Part shown: piece after piece, positions 1 to 8,325 of the stretch
Layout of the letters: each line of letters begins with the position of its first letter
Position numbering within the stretch: the first letter of the stretch is position 1
Assembly: GCF_029892155.1 (NCBI RefSeq)
Contig: NZ_JARZAG010000045.1
Coordinates: 1 to 41,331 of the forward strand
DNA: 41,331 nucleotides
Origin: Kitasatospora sp. GAS204B
GTDB taxonomy: Bacteria > Actinomycetota > Actinomycetes > Streptomycetales > Streptomycetaceae
Reading direction: 5' to 3'
Notes under the pieces: model-generated
What the model saw: the letters and a program-made list of their open reading frames with translations, nothing else
Told to the model about the DNA's origin: nothing
Databases searched by the model: none
Program-made: the position numbers and the translations under genes

Positions 1-461
1 TGCTCATGTTGCTCTTGCCACTCACTACCTGGACTGCTTCCTCCGGGACCCAACCGTCCCAGTATCAAGCTGTCCAGATCAACGGGGGAACTTCAGGTAG
101 AGGTCACTCCAGCCAGGTGGACACCGCCGCCTCGGGGTATAGGGAGCACCCACCCCGGTCGCATCTCACTCGTGTGGAACGTGGAAACCCCGTTGGGGTC
201 CGGGCCGTCGTGGCTCGGTCGGCCGACCGTGAGGAAGGCTCAACTCCCCAGCGGGAACAGGACGGCCCAAGAAGCCAACGCCGGAAGCCGAAAGGAAAAC
301 GGGAACCCGGGGCAGCATGATCGGCCTCTCCGCCGGTCGCCCCGCATAACCGTCCGGATACAGGCTGCTGCCTGGACCCGAAAGGGTGCTGACGTGGGCC
401 GGGTGAGCCTGTGCGGACTCACTGGACAACGACGACGGAACCGAGGGACAAGTTGGACACC

Positions 462-2216
462 ATGACGGATGCGGACGGAGCGGCCTCGGCCGTCCCGGCC
501 GCCGCCGCGACGGTGAACGGACCCGAGGGCGAAGACCTGGGCTGGGTGTCGATCGACTGGCGCCGGGCCGAGGAGGACGTACGGCGTCTGCGGCAGAGAA
601 TCTTCACGGCATCGCGGGCAGGGGACCTCAAGAAGGTCCGCAACTTGCAGAAGCTGATGCTCCGTTCCCGTTCGAACACGCTCCTGAGTGTGCGGCGGGT
701 CACGGAGATCAACGCTGGACGCGCGACGGCGGGAGTCGACGGGAAGGTGGTGCTGCTTCCCCAGTCAAAGGCCGCGCTGGCCCCCTGGGTCCGGCACCAG
801 GCCCGACCCTGGACTCCCAAGCCCGTCAAGCGGGTGTTCATCCCCAAGCCGGGGACAGCGAAGAAGCGCGGCCTCGGGATTCCCGTGATCGTCGACCGGT
901 GCCTTCAGGCTATGGCACTGGGCGCACTGGAACCCGAGTGGGAAGCGCGGTTCGAGCCGAAGTCGTACGGCTTCCGGCCCGGCCGCGGCTGTCACGACGC
1001 GATCGGGGCCATCTACTCCACGCTGAACGGGAAGAATCCGCAGCGTGTGTGGGTGCTCGACGCGGACCTGACGGCGGCGTTCGACCGTATCGACCACGCC
1101 CGGCTGATGGCCGCGCTCGGCACCTTCCCCGCCCGGGGACTGGTCCGGCAGTGGCTGAAGGCCGGGGGCGTGGATCGAGGTCGATTCGCCCCGACCGAGG
1201 AGGGAACTCCGCAGGGAGGGGTGATCAGCCCGTTGCTCTTCAACGTGGCCCTGCACGGGATGGAGGAAGCCGCAGGGGTCAGCTACTACACCGCCGGCCG
1301 AGACGCCGGCAGTGCGCAGAGCGGAAGTCCCGTGCTGGTGCGGTACGCAGACGATTTCGTCGCGATGTGCACCAGTCGTGAGCAGGCCGAAGTGGTCAAG
1401 GAACGGCTGGCCGCATGGCTGACGCCCAGGGGGCTCGCCTTCCACGAGGACAAGACAAGCATCGTCCACGCGGAGGTCGGGTTCGACTTCCTGGGATTCA
1501 ACGTCCGCCGGTATCACGGCAAACTGCTGATCAAGCCGAGCACAGCGGCACAACGACGGATCCGGGAACGGCTGCACGCCGAGATGCTGGCCCTGCGAGG
1601 GGCCAACGCTGCGGCCGTGCTCAAGAAGATCAACCCCATCGTGCGGGGCTGGTCGGCCTACTACCGGACGGTGGTGTCCAGCGAGATCTTCACGGCGCTG
1701 GACAACTACATGTGGACGCTCGCCTACAAGTAGGCCAAGCACAGCCACCCGAACAAGCCGAAGCACTGGGTCTCCAGCAAGTACTTCGGCCGGTTCAACA
1801 AGGCCAGGAAGGACCGGTGGGTGTTCGGCGACCGCGACAGCGGTGCCTACCTGCTCAAGTTCTCCTGGACGAAGATCGTCCGGCACCAGTTGGTCAAGGG
1901 CAGGGCGTCTCCGGACGACCCAGCCCTGGAGTCGTACTGGGCCGAGCGGCGTCGCAAGGGACCGCCTCCGCCGGTCGACGGCATCACCGTGCGCCTGCTT
2001 CAGGCCCAGCACGGTCGTTGCCCGGTCTGCGGAGGGTTCCTGCTGCACGCCGACCACCCGCCGCGAAGCCCCCACGAATGGGAGTCATGGCGGGCCGTCA
2101 TCAGGAAGGCGATCTCCAAGCAGTACGTCGCATTCCTGTGCGGAAGCACGCCGGGCGATCAACGAATCCGTCTTCTCCACACCAGTGTCAACGGCGGAAG
2201 GGAGCCGCCGAGCTGA
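462..2216 (+). pseudogene. ltrA: Group II intron reverse transcriptase/maturase, interrupted
   Basis: The protein reverse-transcribes the intron and helps it fold. The first 424 residues are in one frame from ATG 462 (an upstream in-frame ATG exists at 411). They contain the RT palm with the YADD active site (about residue 303, VRYADDFVAMC), the PQGG and SPLL motifs, and domain X (GWSAYYRT). The frame stops at TAG 1731-1733, exactly where relatives have a conserved Trp (TGG) after TYK. The same frame continues with the conserved D/En region (AKHSHPNKPKHWV..., RWVFGDRDSGAYL) and an HNH zinc half-site CPVCGG. A second lesion, a one-base loss near 2185, replaces the expected HTSCQR cysteine region with HTSVNG. 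RT and most of domain X could still be made; the DNA-binding/endonuclease part is lost. Confidence 0.88.
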
Positions 2217-2260
2217 CGAGTCCAGTACTTCGCCTGCCCGCGAGCCCATGGGGCTTGCTT

Positions 2261-2336
2261 GAGCCGTGTGCGGTGAACAGCTGCTTGCACGGTTCTGAGG
2301 GGGCGGCGACGCAGCAATGCGTCCCCGCTACCCGAC
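2261..2336 (+). ncRNA. Group II intron domains V and VI
   Basis: Domain V is the catalytic hairpin. The arm gagccgtg at 2261-2268 pairs with cacggttc at 2288-2295, and the AGC catalytic triad is at 2262-2264. Domain VI follows at about 2296-2330 with gggggcgg...gtccccg pairing and an unpaired A-containing segment expected to carry the branch point. The sequence then ends in the AY dinucleotide (AC at 2335-2336), as usual for bacterial group II introns. Confidence 0.8.
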
Positions 2337-2857
2337 TGGTGATCGGGCTCGAACGATCGGCGATCGACACCCTGGTCGAACGCACGACCCGATTCACGGT
2401 GCTCGTCCACCTGCCCCGCCAGGACGGCTGCGGCCTTGTTCCCCGCACCAAAAACGGGCCACCCACTGGCCGGCTACGGCGCCATGACGATGGTAGAAGG
2501 ACACACTTGCAACGACCATCGGCACCTGCCCGAGCAACTATGGCGATCGCTGACGTGGGACCGCGGCAAGGAACTGTCGGCACACGCCCAGTTCACGATC
2601 GAGACCGGCGTCCCGGTCTACTTCGCCGACCCGCACAGCCCATGGCAGCGCGGCACCAACGAGAACACGAACGGCCTGCTCCGCCAGTACTTCCCGAAAG
2701 GCACCGACCTGTCCCGGTGGACGGCTGAGGAGATCGAAGCGGTTGCTGCCACGCTCACAGCCGACCCCGCAAGAGCCTCGACTGGAAGACTCCCGCCGAA
2801 GCCCTCAACGACCACCTACTATCGATCCAACAACTCGGTGTTGCGACCACTGGTTGA
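2336..2857 (+). pseudogene. IS30-family transposase fragment downstream of the intron
   Basis: This is the 3' exon of the gene that received the group II intron. It encodes the catalytic half of an IS30-type DDE transposase: LVIGLERSAIDTLVERTTRF at the start, LPEQLWRSLTWDRGKEL, then the diagnostic HSPWQRGTNENTNGLLRQYF, and finally SRPRKSLDWKTPAEALNDHL up to TGA 2855-2857. At least two frame changes break it: one near 2460-2480 (after RTKNGPP) and one near 2755-2762 (before SRPRKSL). The N-terminal half is not in the window, consistent with an upstream exon left of base 1. It directly abuts the IS3-family remnant. Confidence 0.85.
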
Positions 2858-2861
2858 ATCC

Positions 2862-3819
2862 GCCTCGCGAACCCGCGTCCGGGTGGTGCACCAGTTCCTT
2901 CGGCGCGCGTGGGCGGGCGGCCCTCGTGGTCGTGCTGCCACAGGCCCATGTCCAGTGCGTTGAGGACGAGTTGGGCCTCCTTTGATGTTGTGGCGGACCA
3001 GCCGAGGATGCGGCGCGAGAAGGTGTCCACGACGAAGGCGACGTAGACGACGCCCGCCCAGGTGGCGATGTGGGTGAGGTCGGCGACCCAGCATCGGTTC
3101 GAGGCGGTGGCCACGAACTCGCGGTCCGCCAGGTCCGGAGCACGCTCGGCGCCCGGGTCGGCGATCGTGGTGATCACCTTCTTGCCGCGCACGGCGCTGG
3201 CGATGCCGATCTCGCGTGTCAGGCGCTCGATGGTGCAGCGGGCCACCGCGTGTCCCTGCCGGCTCAGCTCCCGCCAGATCTTCCGGGCCCCTTAGACACG
3301 GTAGTTGGCGTCGTGCACCCGCTGGATCAAGGTCTTGAGTTCGTCGTCTCGCACGGAACGGGCGCAGGGTTCGGTGAGGCGCTTCTTGTGGGCGTAGTAG
3401 GTGGAGGGGGCGATGCTGCACTCGTGCTCGGTGAGCACGCGGCAGATCGGCTCGACACCGCCGAAGCGGTCCCGGTGCTCGTCGATGAACGCTACGAGCG
3501 TAGGTGTGGCCGGTCGAGCTCGGCCGCGAGGAAACTCGCCGCGGCCTTCAGGATGTCGTTGGCCCGCTTGAGTTCGGCGATCTCCTTCTTCATCGCCTTT
3601 GATCTGCGCGGACTCCTCCGTGGTCGTCCCCGGACGCTGCCTGGAGTGGACCTGGTCCCGACGCACCCAGTTGCGCGGCGTCTCGGCGGAGCCGATGCCC
3701 AGCTTCTGCGCGACGGCCCGCGATGCGGCCGACTCGTTCGGGTAGTCACCGAGGACCTCGGCGACCATGCGCACCGCACGACAGCGCAGCCAAGGCGGGT
3801 AGGAGGAAGGACGTGCCAT
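2862..3819 (-). pseudogene. IS3-family transposase OrfA/OrfB remnant
   Basis: OrfA starts at ATG 3819 (MARPSSYPPWLRCRAVRMV, a helix-turn-helix region) and ends in another frame with KKEIAELKRANDILKAAASF, so there is a frameshift near 3590-3600. OrfB is read from VAFIDEHRDRFG and IAPSTYYAHKKR onward. It is cut by TAA at 3292-3294, where a Tyr of the conserved YGARK motif is expected. It resumes in the same frame with CTIERLTREIG and the integrase-core sequence NRCWVADLTHIATWAGVVYV, FSRRILGWS. After ELVHHPDAGS the protein is cut off at the IS30 remnant, losing the last catalytic Glu. At least three independent lesions mean no function. Confidence 0.88.
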
Positions 3820-3914
3820 GACTCGAAGTCCTTACACGAAATCGAGTCCCCACCGAACCCGGGGCGGTTCAAGCAGCATCCTTGCCTGGTCTGCGCGCTG
3901 CCGCGGACGCCTCC

Positions 3915-4280
3915 TCAGCTCGTCCAGGACTTGAGCTGAGCGGCGACCTCCCGCACAGGAAGGCCGTCCCGCGCTGCGCGCGCGAGCGGGAGGACGGTGT
4001 CCAGTCCGGGGCTGACCGGCAGGTTGCAGGCCGCTAGGTACGCGGCGGTGACGGTGGCCGCGTACAGCAGACTGCGCACCTCCAGCGAGGGGTTCCTGGC
4101 CAGCTCGCACAGCAGCGCTGCAGCCTTGTGGTGCGGCTCGGGGTAGACCTCGTGGTCCAGGATCTCCGCGCGGTGCCTGGTCTCCGCCGCGACTGGAACG
4201 CCGTAGTCGACGACCTGCGGGTCCCCGGGGATTTGCTGGGCAACGGCCAGGATCCACGCGAGATCGACCTTCAGGTTCAC
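3915..4280 (-). CDS. Fic/Doc-like toxin of a toxin-antitoxin pair
   Basis: A 121-residue protein (MNLKVDLAWILAVAQQIPGD...) resembling the small Streptomyces proteins annotated as the toxin component of Fic-family toxin-antitoxin systems. It is all-helical in character, with the conserved early part DLAW..AE..PGDPQVxDYGV, HRAEI and AAALLCELARN. The canonical Fic loop HPFxxGNKR, needed for AMP or phosphate transfer, is not visible; the corresponding region reads NPSLEVRSLLYAATVTAAYL. Start is GTG 4280, which overlaps the antitoxin stop as GTGA, so the two are translationally coupled. Function as a toxin rests on family resemblance and gene pairing; activity is uncertain. Confidence 0.68.
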   Translation of the reverse strand: MNLKVDLAWILAVAQQIPGDPQVVDYGVPVAAETRHRAEILDHEVYPEPHHKAAALLCELARNPSLEVRSLLYAATVTAAYLAACNLPVSPGLDTVLPLARAARDGLPVREVAAQLKSWTS

Positions 4281-4540
4281 GCGGCGTTCCTTGGCGCGTC
4301 CGCCGCCGCCCGGGCGCCGAGACCCGGGTACCGGTCCTCACCGAACTCCGCCTCGAACTCCGCAGCATAGGACGCCAGGAATGCCTGGGCGGCGGCCATG
4401 AACGCAGCACGCGACTCATTCACGTCCTGCTCGATCAGATCGGCCACGTACCCCTGCAGGCTCAGGCCCCGCCGCTTGGCCCGATCCTCGGCAGCCGCCC
4501 GCGTACTGTCATCCAGTCGGATGTTGGTCTGCTTGCTCAT
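4277..4540 (-). CDS. Ribbon-helix-helix antitoxin
   Basis: An 87-residue protein starting at ATG 4540 (MSKQTNIRLDDSTRAAAEDR). The beginning QTNIRLDD followed by a helix and LSLQGYVADLIEQDV fits an RHH/CopG-type DNA-binding domain in residues 1-45. The rest (about 46-87) is acidic and probably binds the downstream toxin. Longer in-frame extensions upstream exist but lack family resemblance. The last four bases overlap the toxin start. The upstream region (4541-4590) contains gctatgc twice on the minus strand, a possible binding site for self-repression. Confidence 0.72.
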   Translation of the reverse strand: MSKQTNIRLDDSTRAAAEDRAKRRGLSLQGYVADLIEQDVNESRAAFMAAAQAFLASYAAEFEAEFGEDRYPGLGARAAADAPRNAA

Positions 4541-4627
4541 ATCTCGAGCATAGCTAGCACTTGATACCACCGCATAGCAAACGGCGAAACACCCGATCCC
4601 CGACGCGGGTCCGGCGAACGGGATCGC

Positions 4628-4855
4628 CGCCCCGGACAGGCCTTGGGCGGCCTGCAGCCCGGCCGCTTCTACCTGATCGCCGGAGCCCCCGAGGCTGGCG
4701 CCAGCCCTCCTAGCCTCCTGTGCCGCCCTTACCACACCGCCCTCGACCTCCACCTGTCTGTCCTGTACGCGGCCCACAGCCTGACCCGCGAAGACGTCGC
4801 GATGCAATCGGGTGCGCCCCAAGAGGACGGCCCCAAGCGCGCGGGTCTCTGGTGA
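4628..4855 (+). pseudogene. DnaB/RecA-like ATPase fragment
   Basis: The reading frame contains GGLQPGRFYLIAGAPEAGAS followed by TALDLHLSVLYAAHSLTRED. This resembles the Walker A region and following strand of DnaB-like replicative helicase domains. The P-loop lysine is absent (APEAGAS), the fragment is about 70 residues long, and nothing similar continues downstream. It is read as a decayed fragment; the family call is tentative. Confidence 0.3.
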
Positions 4856-5009
4856 TCGTCGGCTCGTGGCCGGGCGCAGTCGGACCGGCGGTTCCAGGGG
4901 CGGGGTCGGCGGCTGGTGGCGGGCGGACGCGGCGTGGAGCGTGGACCGGCTGAGCTACGGGGTGAGGTCGGTCCGCGTGTGCGAGGCAGCAGCCAGAGTG
5001 GCAGCTTGA

Positions 5010-5206
5010 TCAGATCTTCCGGGGAGGCGCCCGCCCTGGGACAGGTTCACCGCCCGGCGTGAGCCTGTCCACGGCTCGTGACAGGGTCTGGGCGATCTCG
5101 TCGGCGGTCTCTCGCGGGGAGACGGCGGCCTGCTCGGCCACCTTCGACACGGCTTCGGCGGGAAGCGCCGCAACGGCCTCGCCTGGGTGCGGTATGACCG
5201 TGGCCC
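5010..5206 (-). pseudogene. Possible YidB/DUF937-like C-terminal fragment
   Basis: On the minus strand a frame ending at 5010 reads AVAALPAEAVSKVAEQAAVS, then PRETADEIAQTLSRAVDRLT and PGG. The pattern of a helix pair followed by the VDRLTPGG ending is like the C-terminus of YidB-family proteins. No start codon or N-terminal part is seen, so this is at best a fragment. Confidence 0.3.
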
Positions 5207-5221
5207 CCGCTTGGCGGGGGC
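5203..5221. terminator. Hairpin, terminator-like
   Basis: Perfect 8-bp GC stem gcccccgc / gcgggggc with a 3-base loop. It lies about 30 bp downstream, on the minus strand, of the stop of the Ig-like fragment. No T-run is present. Confidence 0.45.
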
Positions 5222-5249
5222 ACGGTTGCTGTGGGGTTTGGGGTGGGGG

Positions 5250-5330
5250 TTAGAGGAGGTGGGCGGTGCTGGCGGTGTGGTTGGTGTCGCCGTTGTAGGT
5301 GGCGGTGTAGGTGAGTATTCCAGCCATCTT
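5250..5330 (-). pseudogene. C-terminal fragment of an Ig-like repeat protein
   Basis: The minus-strand frame ending at 5250 reads GILTYTATYNGDTNHTASTA. The TYTATYNGDTNH motif is the end of a bacterial Ig-like repeat, as found in secreted repeat proteins. Only about 25 residues remain before the similarity stops at about 5330. The hairpin at 5203-5221 would have been its terminator. Confidence 0.35.
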
Positions 5331-5445
5331 GCTGCAATTTTCTGCAAGAATTTGCACCTGTGGGTAGGCTCCTGCCATCCAATGGACGACAGTGCATGAC
5401 TGCCCATCAGACTGCCTGTCTCCCACGATTGGAGAGGAATCGCCT

Positions 5446-6000
5446 GTGCTACGCCGCCTGCTCGTTCTGCTCTGCGCCATACCGCTACTCCTGGCAGCCG
5501 CCTCCAGCGCCAACGCCTCGATCCCACCCCACTACCGGATCGGAACCCCCGATCTGAACGCCTACTGCGCCTCGCGGGGTGACACAGCCGCAGTCCTCGA
5601 CGGCCCGACCGCGTACGACTGGCACTGCGTCACTTCCCAAGGCGCACGGTCCCGGATCTACTTCGACGTTGCCTGCCAGCAGCAGTACGGGCAGGGCAAC
5701 ACGACGGATCGCATTGAGAATTTCTACGATCCCACCTCTGTGTCCTGCTGGCGGGTGGCATCGCTGGTCTACGTGCCCCCCAATCTGGCGGCCTACTGCC
5801 AGCGGGCGTTACATCATGATGGAGTGGTGCTGACCGGGGCGACCGTCTATGACTGGCACTGCGTGGACTACAGCCGCGCCGGAGCGAGCCTGTACGGCAT
5901 CAGCATGCCCGATGTGTGCATCTGGTCATCCGGCGGCTACCGCGCTGTCGACCGTTTCGTTGACTTCTACGCCCCGAACTCCTGGCGGTGCTTCATGTGA
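5446..6000 (+). CDS. Secreted cysteine-rich protein with two tandem domains
   Basis: A 184-residue protein starting at GTG 5446, chosen because GGAGAGG lies 8 bases upstream and the start places a signal peptide at the N-terminus (LRRLLVLLCAIPLLLAAASS, cleavage probably after ANA). An earlier in-frame ATG at 5392 would add residues before the signal. The mature part is a tandem duplication of about 70 residues. Each half has LxAYC, VYDWHCV or AYDWHCV, an aromatic region with one or two Cys, then DRxxxFYxPxSxxC. The spacing suggests two disulphide-bonded domains per protein. I do not recognise the family and assign no activity. It stands alone between debris; codon use is ordinary for the host. 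Confidence 0.75.
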   Translation: MLRRLLVLLCAIPLLLAAASSANASIPPHYRIGTPDLNAYCASRGDTAAVLDGPTAYDWHCVTSQGARSRIYFDVACQQQYGQGNTTDRIENFYDPTSVSCWRVASLVYVPPNLAAYCQRALHHDGVVLTGATVYDWHCVDYSRAGASLYGISMPDVCIWSSGGYRAVDRFVDFYAPNSWRCFM

Positions 6001-6035
6001 ACACCCAGGGGGTGATGGCGCTCTCTGAGTGGACG

Positions 6036-6156
6036 TTAAGCCCGTTTCTGGTAGCGGCCTCGTCCGGGTTGGGTGAGGAAGCATTGGCGAGTGAGGCGTC
6101 CGAGGGCGGCTGCGGGTGATGTTGACGGACGCCTCGTCGGTGGGCACGCCCGTGAG
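6036..6156 (-). pseudogene. Truncated copy of the coiled-coil/winged-helix gene
   Basis: The minus strand reads GVPTDEASVNITRSR then, after a one-base frame change, LGRLTRQCFLTQPGRGRYQK followed by RA and stop. This is the C-terminal winged-helix end of the protein encoded intact at 17862-18254 (LPTDEPSINTTRSRLGRRVR, then QGLLDQPGRGRYQRRT). The similarity runs past the stop into the non-coding sequence (cttaacgtcc...). The N-terminal half is missing. Confidence 0.65.
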
Positions 6157-6210
6157 AACCGCCGCTGACATGTGGCATCGATCGAGACGGATCGGAAGGC
6201 GGTGACCAGC

Positions 6211-6393
6211 GTGCACGAACGCCGCTACCGCTCGGACACCACCGACGCCGAGTGTGCCCTGGAGCCCCTGCCACCTGTTCCGGCCTGCCGTACCGTCCGC
6301 GGCGGCCGCCCGGAGGCGCATCCGCGACGCGAGATCATGGACGCGATCTTGTACATCGTCGACAACGGTGCGAAATGGCGCTCGCTCTCACGA
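6211..6393 (+). pseudogene. IS5-family transposase N-terminal fragment
   Basis: From GTG 6211 the frame reads HERRYRSDTTDAECALEPLP and REIMDAILYIVDNGAKWRSL. This is the N-terminal DUF4096-like region of IS5-group transposases, with YxSDxxDxxWxxxxPLLP and the REIxxAILYxxxxGxxWRxLP motif. The catalytic domain is absent; similarity ends near 6393. Confidence 0.65.
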
Positions 6394-6484
6394 GGGTCGA
6401 GCGCAGGCCGACTCGTTCAGGCTGGCTGCTGTGCTGTCGGCTCTTACGGCTTGTCTTCTGCTCGTCCGCCCCGATGCTCTGCAC

Positions 6485-6523
6485 CAGGTCGCCGTCGGCT
6501 GGTAGGCAGCCGACGGCGACCTG
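6485..6523. terminator. Strong 17-bp hairpin terminator after the CAP gene
   Basis: Arms at 6485-6501 and 6507-6523 are perfectly complementary over 17 bp (caggtcgccgtcggctg and its complement) with the loop gtagg. It lies 66 bp beyond the stop of the minus-strand CAP gene and so probably ends that transcript. It may act in both directions. Confidence 0.85.
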
Positions 6524-6589
6524 TGCTGTGGCAGGGAGGTGTATGGGCCACGCAGGCGAGCGCGCCGAAGCTGCATTCGGCGGGATCCC

Positions 6590-7363
6590 TCAGTAGGGCT
6601 TGTCGCCGCTGATGTTGCCCCCAGGCCCGTAGCGGGCCACGACGTACCACTGGTACAGCTGACCGGGGGCTTGCAGGTGGCCGTCCGCTGGGCAACCCGT
6701 GCTTCCCCGCGGGGAGCAGGTGTCGCTGACGGTTGTGCCCTTCACCGGGGCCTCCGCCACGGCGATGCCGATGCTGGTAGTGGCCCGCCAGACCATCTGG
6801 GTGTAATGGCCGACTTCGCCGTTCAGAGTACTGTTCGCTTCCCGGAGCTGAGCCGCAGTGGGGAACCTCCCGCTGTCGGCCTCGAGGAGGAGTGCATAGG
6901 CGGACTTCTCCGCGGCCCAGCGCTCGGCGGCCTCGGTCATGACCCTGCGCCGCGTCGCGGCTACCTCGGCGGTCCCGTTCGCGTCGTCGGCGGTGACGGT
7001 GACGGTGAAGTAGGCGAGATTCTCCCCGGTGTATCCAGTGACGGTCCGACCCTCCGAGTCGGCATAGGCGACAGTGCGTTGGGTCTGTGTGGAGTGCACC
7101 AGACCCCCATCGCGCAGGGCCAGGCTGTCAGCCCATGCCTGAGCCTGGGCATCCAGCGTGAGGGACTCCCGCAGCGCGGGCAGCGGGGCGCGGGAACTCT
7201 CGTTCACGACCGCGGGAACGCTCGCCCGCTCGGTGTTGTGCACGGCGATGGCCCCCGTCCGGTCGTCCGGCTCGGCATGAGCCCCCTGGGCCGGCAGGCT
7301 GAGGGCGGGAAGGACGGCAGCGATGCCGAGGCCGGCGGCGGTCAGACGGATGCGAGAGGACAT
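6590..7363 (-). CDS. Secreted CAP-superfamily (SCP/PR-1) protein
   Basis: A 257-residue exported protein. The start is ATG 7363 with GGAG six bases upstream; a GTG directly before it is possible. Residues 1-32 are a signal peptide ending AQGAHA. The CAP domain follows: HNTERASVPAV, a helix with LTLDAQAQAWADSLA, GLVHS (CAP His), GENLAY (CAP Glu), then VGHYTQMVWRATTSIGIAVA (the second His, in CAP2), and the closing YVVARYGPGGN. Bacterial CAP proteins act in the cell envelope or outside; substrates are generally unknown. The domain is unusual in an insertion of about 50 residues (DANGTAEVAATRRRVMTEAA region) between GENLAY and HYTQ, partly seen in other actinobacterial members. Two Cys near the C-terminus may form a disulphide. 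It is transcribed alone and followed by a strong terminator. Confidence 0.88.
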   Translation of the reverse strand: MSSRIRLTAAGLGIAAVLPALSLPAQGAHAEPDDRTGAIAVHNTERASVPAVVNESSRAPLPALRESLTLDAQAQAWADSLALRDGGLVHSTQTQRTVAYADSEGRTVTGYTGENLAYFTVTVTADDANGTAEVAATRRRVMTEAAERWAAEKSAYALLLEADSGRFPTAAQLREANSTLNGEVGHYTQMVWRATTSIGIAVAEAPVKGTTVSDTCSPRGSTGCPADGHLQAPGQLYQWYVVARYGPGGNISGDKPY

Positions 7364-7562
7364 CACGGGCTCCGAGGATCGTCAGGACGCGGCCGAGCAG
7401 TGCGAACCGCGATATTCGGTGGGGGAGACGGACTGGACAGCGTCTGCTGGCCGATGGCTGTGCTCGTAGAGACATGTCGGTCGCGCCTGTCTGACGCCCA
7501 GCCCGCATGTTGGATCACCCGATAGGTGCAGTGATGACGGCCGCGCCCAGAAGCCCCGCTTC

Positions 7563-7735
7563 CTACGCCCAGCTCAGGCCCAACTCGGCGAGCGTGGCCA
7601 GTTGCTCCTCGGTGAGCTTTGCGCGGCGGATGTTGGTGTTGGAGATCCAGATACCGAGCTTGACGGCATGGTGCCGCCCTTGCCGTCATCCAACCCGTGC
7701 CGGTGCGGGTCTTGTACTGGGCGAAGGCGGCCACG
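7563..7735 (-). pseudogene. Helicase-associated domain fragment
   Basis: The minus-strand frame ending at TAG 7563 reads VKLGIWISNTNIRRAKLTEE and QLATLAELGLSWA. This is the end of a helicase-associated (HA) domain of the Streptomyces type (LGxWxxNxRxxxxKLxxEQxxxLxxLGxxW). Only the last repeat remains, with QYKTRTGTGWMT just upstream in another frame. Confidence 0.55.
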
Positions 7736-8139
7736 CCCCAGACGATGTGCCGGCGCTGGCGCTCCAGCCAACAGCAGCCTGGGGAACCATACGTAGTGCT
7801 GCTGCCAGGCCGGCAGGGCCCTTGGGCGCCCGCTGTTCGCGCAGGTGTAAAGGGGACCGGGTGGTGGCCGTGAAGCGGGCGTAGCCGATCAACTTCGCCG
7901 CCAGCCTCTCGCCGCCCATCGTGCCGCGGTCGACCCCGACGAACGCCCGCGCCGTCCCGCCGACGGTGTAGGTCAGCAGCCCGTCCGGGATGACCGTGCC
8001 GCCGTTGCCCTCGCCGTAGCGGTGGTAGACCTTCAGCAGGAAGTCCAGCGGCGCGCACTCGTCTCCCGCCGCCTGGGCGCCGGCCACGAACGCCACCTGC
8101 GTGCGCGTGACCGTGCTTTTGCCGTGCTCGGTCAGGCAT
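7736..8139 (-). pseudogene. Replication-relaxation-family protein remnant
   Basis: The minus frame reads MAFVAGAQAAGDECAPLDFL, LKVYHRYGEGNG, PDGLLTYTVGGTARAFVGVD, RGTMGGERLAAKLIGYARFT, and then in another frame WQQHYVWFPRLLL. This resembles the C-terminal PD-(D/E)XK-like region of actinobacterial replication-relaxation proteins (xADxLLxY...FVExDRxTMxxxxLAAKLxxYxR). It lacks the N-terminal winged helix and is frameshifted. The family call is by pattern only. Confidence 0.45.
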
Positions 8140-8325
8140 CAGGCCGGCAGCCGCCAGGACTGCGCCAGCACCACGCCCTCAACCAGGACCTCGCCCTTCG
8201 GGGCTTTCCCCGCTTTGTCTCCCCGCGGGCCGGCCCAGTGGGGCAAGACGGGGATATCTTCCCCACAGCCTCGGCAACCGGCCCGCAGGGCGAGCCGTAC
8301 CAGGCGGAAGCCCAAGGAGGAGACG

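Larger units (their letters stand above)
1..2336 (+). mobile_element. Group II intron with maturase ORF, 5' end not seen
   Basis: A retroelement RNA with an internal maturase ORF. The 3' end is clear: domain V starts at 2261 (gagccgtgtgcg) and closes with gcacggttc at 2287-2295. It is followed by a domain VI hairpin and the typical bacterial ending CTACCCGAC at 2328-2336. At 2336/2337 the sequence passes directly into an IS30-family transposase reading frame, so the intron inserted into that gene. Bases 1-461 carry no protein gene and read like intron domain I-IV RNA, but I could not find the GUGYG 5' boundary; it probably lies left of the window. The encoded protein is broken, so the intron is probably not autonomous, although its RNA might still splice with help in trans. 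Confidence 0.85.

Noticed and set aside
765..2075. 436-residue open frame on the minus strand
   Set aside because: It lies opposite the maturase, is rich in Arg/Val/Pro as expected for the antisense of GC-rich coding sequence, and shows no family motif.
411..2216. Diversity-generating retroelement or retron RT
   Set aside because: The domain X/D/En order, LtrA-like motifs and the domain V RNA identify a group II intron; no template/variable repeats or msr-msd structure were seen.
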